Below are positions 60,010 through 64,000 of a DNA stretch of 64,000 nt, piece after piece. The notes under the pieces were generated by a model, which was not told the origin of the DNA, ran no database searches, and saw only the letters and a list, made by a program, of their open reading frames with translations. The stretch is taken from NCBI GenBank assembly GCA_934045905.1, contig OW203768.1, forward strand, positions 3,562,316 through 3,626,315. The letters are read 5' to 3'. The translations under genes were made by a program, and so were the position numbers. Every line of letters begins with the position of its first letter. Within the stretch, counting starts at the first letter, position 1. This stretch comes from Leuctra nigra. Taxonomy: Eukaryota > Arthropoda > Insecta > Plecoptera > Leuctridae.

Positions 60010-60370
60010 CTTGATGAAATCCATGTTTTATGAAGCACAAAAAGGCGGCCCCTACTTTTTTCTAAACGGCTTTACCGATTGTCTTCAAAATTTCACAGAT
60101 TATAGATAAATAATAAATCTGTGCCTCTAGTGCGCCAAAAGTGTTATTTTTTGTTTAGTATTTTCAGGGCAGACGTGCCAAAATGACCCATATATTGCCC
60201 ATTTTGGCACCTCCTCAACACGAGTAAAAACATTTTTTTTTAATTTTTTGGAGCACTAGAGGCACAGATTTACTCTTTATCTCTGTGCTGTAAAATTTTG
60301 GAGACAATCGGTCAAGCCATGAAGAAAAAAGTAGGGGCCGCCTTTTTATGCTTTTGTGGGTTTCATCAGG
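60010..60370. mobile_element. Foldback MITE with AAAAAGGCGGCCCCTAC arms
   Basis: CTTGATGAAATCC.., AAAAAGGCGGCCCCTAC and ACAATC..AAAATTT in the left arm are inverted in the right arm (GTAGGGGCCGCCTTTTT, GGTTTCATCAGG). The TGCCAAAATG / CATTTTGGCA core sits between them. Arms are about 120 bases. Confidence 0.85.
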
Positions 60371-60896
60371 CTCTCAAGGTTTCATTATTTGAATTATTCT
60401 GAGTTTCTAATGCAGATGGGTATGTAACCCGCATCACACGATGGAATTTCGTAAATATCACGTACTTGCTAAATATCAACAAATTCGACTGCGAGAAATG
60501 AGACGTGACGGACGTGCTAATCGCTCCCAGATGTTTTCACTATTCACTGACTTGGATCTTGATTGCCATGCATCATTCAATGCTCAATTGATTCAAATCA
60601 ATGCTTAGATGCACATTTATTTTTAATTATTAATGCATTATAATTTGCGAATTAATTGATTATTTAATTAGTATTGTAAGGCATTAGAGTAATATATTTT
60701 TTATGTACACACTCAAAACCTTGCTTATTTATTCACTGTTTTGTTTTAAAGCAAGTAAGTGTTTTAAGCAAGTTGTTTTTAAGCAAGTTTTCATGCCCAG
60801 ACGCGGCATTTTGCACGCCGTCGAGACGCCGAGCAGATATGTACCGCAGTTATTTAGTGGTCTAAGTAGGTACCATTGAGTCTTATGGGAGCGAAC
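60371..60896. other. Non-coding, nothing recognised
   Basis: AT-rich; the last 100 bases share GACGCCGAGCAG-like words with the GC-rich block at 33815. Confidence 0.35.
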
Positions 60897-60942
60897 ACAC
60901 GGGACGAGCAAAAGACGCGCGCGTCTTTTGATCGTCCCGTGT
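60897..60942. repeat. 46-base near-perfect palindrome
   Basis: ACACGGGACGA.CAAAAGACGCG is followed immediately by its complement, with a single mismatched pair (60908/60931) and no loop. Nearby CCCCGTGTGATTGCAGCC suggests it is part of a worn MITE. Confidence 0.85.
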
Positions 60943-62870
60943 AAAACTCCCCAGGGGGAAAAACCGCACGACAGAGCAAGAAAAAACGCCCCGTGTGATT
61001 GCAGCCTTACGCTGCAAAATCAAAATGATTTTACATCATGTCACCTTTTTGACCAGGGGTCGACAGGTGATTCATAAAAAGTACATAAATCAAAACATTT
61101 TTAGTAAGGTTCGGCACGAGTTGAAATCGACGATTTGTTACAGATAAAGAAATTACTTTATTTGCAACTCAAGAGACCAGACTCATCGGAATTCTATTTC
61201 TCTCGAGTAGCAAGAATGAACCCAATTTAGACAAATTGCGTAATGTGTTTATGCAGATTTGGATTTTATTTTACAACACTGCGTAAGAGTTAGTGAGATT
61301 CAGTGTTCCAGAGTGGTCAGGTCGTCTAGCAGAAATGTAAATTCGCAGTCTATATTGTGTTTATACTCTGGTACAGTGACGATTGTTTTGTGAATATAGG
61401 TCCTTGAGGTATTATAAAGGATGGGCGGTAATAAGGGGAAACGTAAAGGTAAGAAGAAGAGGCATGTCCATGGCAACCTCATTGTTGGATGGTAAAATGT
61501 CATCACGCGATAGGAATACCGTTTTCCCGCCAAAATGTCCACTGAATAAAATTTCACACCTATTTATGTATGAAAACTTGCATTTTTGAGTGCAAAAAGT
61601 TTGTTTCGTCAACATAGATGTTGTTATTTTAAAATCTAATTTTTAATAAATTCAGTGAAAAACTTCGAATTGCATGAGCCATCAATTATTAAAAGTGTTT
61701 ATTATTAGTAATTATATCGACAGCTTATAAAAAATTATGTTCGCGTTTAGCCGTTTACACAGTAAATTTAGTGAACACTTATACTCCTGGATAAAAGCTG
61801 TAGGTACGTAAAGCCCATGGCCTCCTTTCTTATCCAGTTTTTATCCATAACATTACTTCCGAATCCGAAAATAGTTATTGATCCCTATTGATCGTTCAAA
61901 CAATTATTTGAGAAAATATTTTGAAGAAGAAATTTATGTATTATTAAACACAACTACATTGTATATTTTTATGATACATTGTTATATGAATACCTATACC
62001 ACATAATATACCGTATAACTAGTCCTAGGTATAACCGTATTTTGTAATAAACAGTACCTAATAATTTATCCAAAATCTAATTGTCTGTCAGTTATTTTCA
62101 AGAAACGTTGTTTTGGTTGATCTTAGAAATTACTGCTAAAACAATCATCAACAATCAAACAATATTGCGAGCACTTGCGAGCAATAAATTACATTGTTTT
62201 CATTTTGTTGGTCAACTTACCTATCTTTGATTGGAACGCAAAGTCTCTCATATATCATACAAGGCAACACAATACTTAAAAATTCGTAATTAAAGATAAT
62301 TTGTTTGATATCAATAAATTTGATAATATAAGATCGCAAATAATAAAAACTATATATTTGTAAGCAGCATTGAAATAAAAATCACCTAGCATATTAAAAT
62401 AGTCGAATTAAAATATGTATTACACTCGATGAACTTATCAATAATGCATTATTTTTCTATTTCCCTCTCTGGACCATATTCTCGGAAGTTTAAAAGGCAA
62501 CAGTCATTCACGACTCACAAGTGGTGTTGTTTACAGAAGCGATTTATGACATTGTTTATATTTCATGTCTAGCTCGACCAAGCTCGACTGTTTGTTTGTA
62601 TACGTGACATTAGAATATTACTATTTTATATATGTTATACACGGCAAAAGCCATTATCATCGTTTCTAAATTTTCTGCGAGTCCTGTCGACTCTTAATGG
62701 TATATGAGCTCACCTCAAGAATAATTGAAATTGACATTGGGCTTTCTGCCTCTGAGGTACAACAGTTTGAAATAATAAGATCGAATACGCCTTCCTCGGG
62801 CTATAGACTCACAACACTGCTAATCTGATAACTTTTTAAACCCAGGTATACATAATTGATTTGTTTTGGA
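60943..62870. other. Non-coding, nothing firm
   Basis: The block ATTGAAATTGACATT..TGCCTCTGAGGTAC at about 62725-62762 resembles one end of the MITE at 11450-11715. Otherwise no feature. Confidence 0.35.
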
Positions 62871-63175
62871 CCAATGGACTGCTACCTTGACGCGGTGGTG
62901 GGTTTAAGGTGCCAACTCACATTACGAGTTGGTCCCATCTAAGTGCAGTTCAGGGTCGACCTACTCCCATGCCCTCTCGAAATTCGCGGGCCCTCGGGCC
63001 GAACTCCCACTCGAGATGTTGATCCCACTGAGATCGGGTCCTACCGGCCCGAAGCCGCCTCCCCCGGTCCGTCCCCATTCCGGCCTGGCCTTCTCACCAG
63101 TGCTGGACTCCTCCGGGCCGGGTCTCTTTGGTCGACCCCTCCCCGTAACCACCATATATGATCAAAAAATATAAA
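62871..63175 (+). repeat. GC-rich LINE/SINE segment
   Basis: It starts near GACTGCTACCTTGACGCGGTGGTGGG and includes CCGGCCTGGCCTTCTCACCAGTGCTGGA and TTTGGTCGACCCCTCCCC, shared with 40883-41005. It is open in several frames only because of its GC content. It could be the 5' region of a non-LTR element. Confidence 0.55.
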
Positions 63176-64000
63176 ATTTAGAAAATGACCTCGCTATCGA
63201 CGCACCTTTAAGCACTATTACTACTCGATAATCAACAGTTGAGTTGTCAGTTTTTCTCCACAGATGTCACTTAATTATCAAAACCACTTCGCTACCCATG
63301 TAATTGTGTAGGTAGGGTCCGAAAGGGCTAACAGAGCTTATTCGATGGAATAAGCTCCAGAATAAGCCTACCTGGGGCTAGACCCACAACAGGATACTGC
63401 TAATACCAACTAATAACCTTGTCTGTGCTAATACGTATCAAGTATTCATCCACTTTGAGTAGGTACACTCGAACAAATAATAAACGGTATTCGACAGAAA
63501 TGGATTTTCTGATAGAGATTTAATGGTATCATCCTATGACGTCTATATGCTAACTCATCATAACTCTAGAAGATGAGCTCTCATTTCATTGATAATAACA
63601 AGGATTGATTGTCAAGGAACCAGACCAGCAGCCAATCGTTTGGTTCAAATACCATTTTAAATTGGTTTATGTGTATGATATCTTTTGGCTCGATTCTGGT
63701 ATTAAATCAGAAAATAATAAGTACTACATATTTGATAATCCAGTCCCTGGTTCTAAATCTTGTGAACATCTTGTGCCCACGAATCGTATAAGGCGTATTA
63801 TAGTTATAGATAAGCTCTATATTATATATCCTTTGTATTTCCATAATGCATTAACTAAAACCGAATGTCAGAAAATATTTAAAATGCATTTGTATTTTTA
63901 AAATTAAGAAAACCCTTCGCGATTAAAAATGCATCTCTCTAAAGTGTTCCGATGATAAATTCCACATTATTTCTCACACTTTCATATTTCGTTGTTTTTT
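63176..64000. other. Non-coding; unexplained open frame
   Basis: A frame at 63605-63901 stays open for 98 codons (..QQPIVWFKYHFKLVYVYDIFW..) without an ATG start, a domain or splice support. It could be a decayed coding relic. Confidence 0.25.

Noticed and set aside
63605..63901. A 98-codon frame near the right edge
   Set aside because: Starts at TTG, has AT-rich residue composition and no recognisable motif; chance cannot be excluded.

Overview
The window is AT-rich eukaryotic DNA that looks like an insect chromosome. The main evidence is GT-AG introns, a non-LTR retrotransposon with a (TAAA)n tail, hAT-type and Helitron-type non-autonomous elements, pseudo-tRNA repeats, and a cap-proximal TATA/initiator promoter. 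Scattered TAGGTACCTA-like stretches and the style of the repeats fit a hemipteran, perhaps a planthopper or leafhopper, but the species cannot be fixed from this sequence alone.

Only one host gene is well supported. It has three exons on the + strand (7644-7716, 9755-10477, 16328-17469). The exons join in a single phase (1/1) to give a 645-residue protein. It has a signal peptide, 24 tandem copies of the pentapeptide GMSPS, an acidic segment between multibasic sites, and a very Gly-rich, GC-rich last exon with three 27-residue repeats. It looks like a structural or secreted matrix protein (salivary, cuticular, egg or silk-like); its exact role is unknown. A TATA box, an initiator and a six-codon upstream ORF precede exon 1, and an AATAAA signal follows exon 3.

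The rest is almost entirely non-coding and dominated by repeats. Bases 1-1966 are the 3' part of a LINE with an open reverse-transcriptase frame. Exon 1 sits between two inverted copies of one repeat (4484-5335 and 7780-9205), and a hAT element broken by a Helitron lies just upstream of the promoter. Intron 1 holds a nearly 1 kb hairpin with two pseudo-tRNA-Ala(GGC) units. Intron 2 holds a head-to-tail dimer of the same Helitron family (H1).

From 17.6 kb to 64 kb I find no convincing gene. I see MITE hairpins, many H1 fragments, and three full copies plus one fragment of a second, larger Helitron-like family (H2: 29605-32596, 45033-47387, 49810-52801, fragment 57454-57660). Two H2 copies are exactly the same length (2992 bp), nearly identical, and in opposite orientation. 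H2 carries a 200 bp inverted repeat whose arms match within each copy but differ between copies, and an array of composite ETS/CRE-like motifs next to GCCGCCAT blocks. A 200-base assembly gap lies at 40683-40882.
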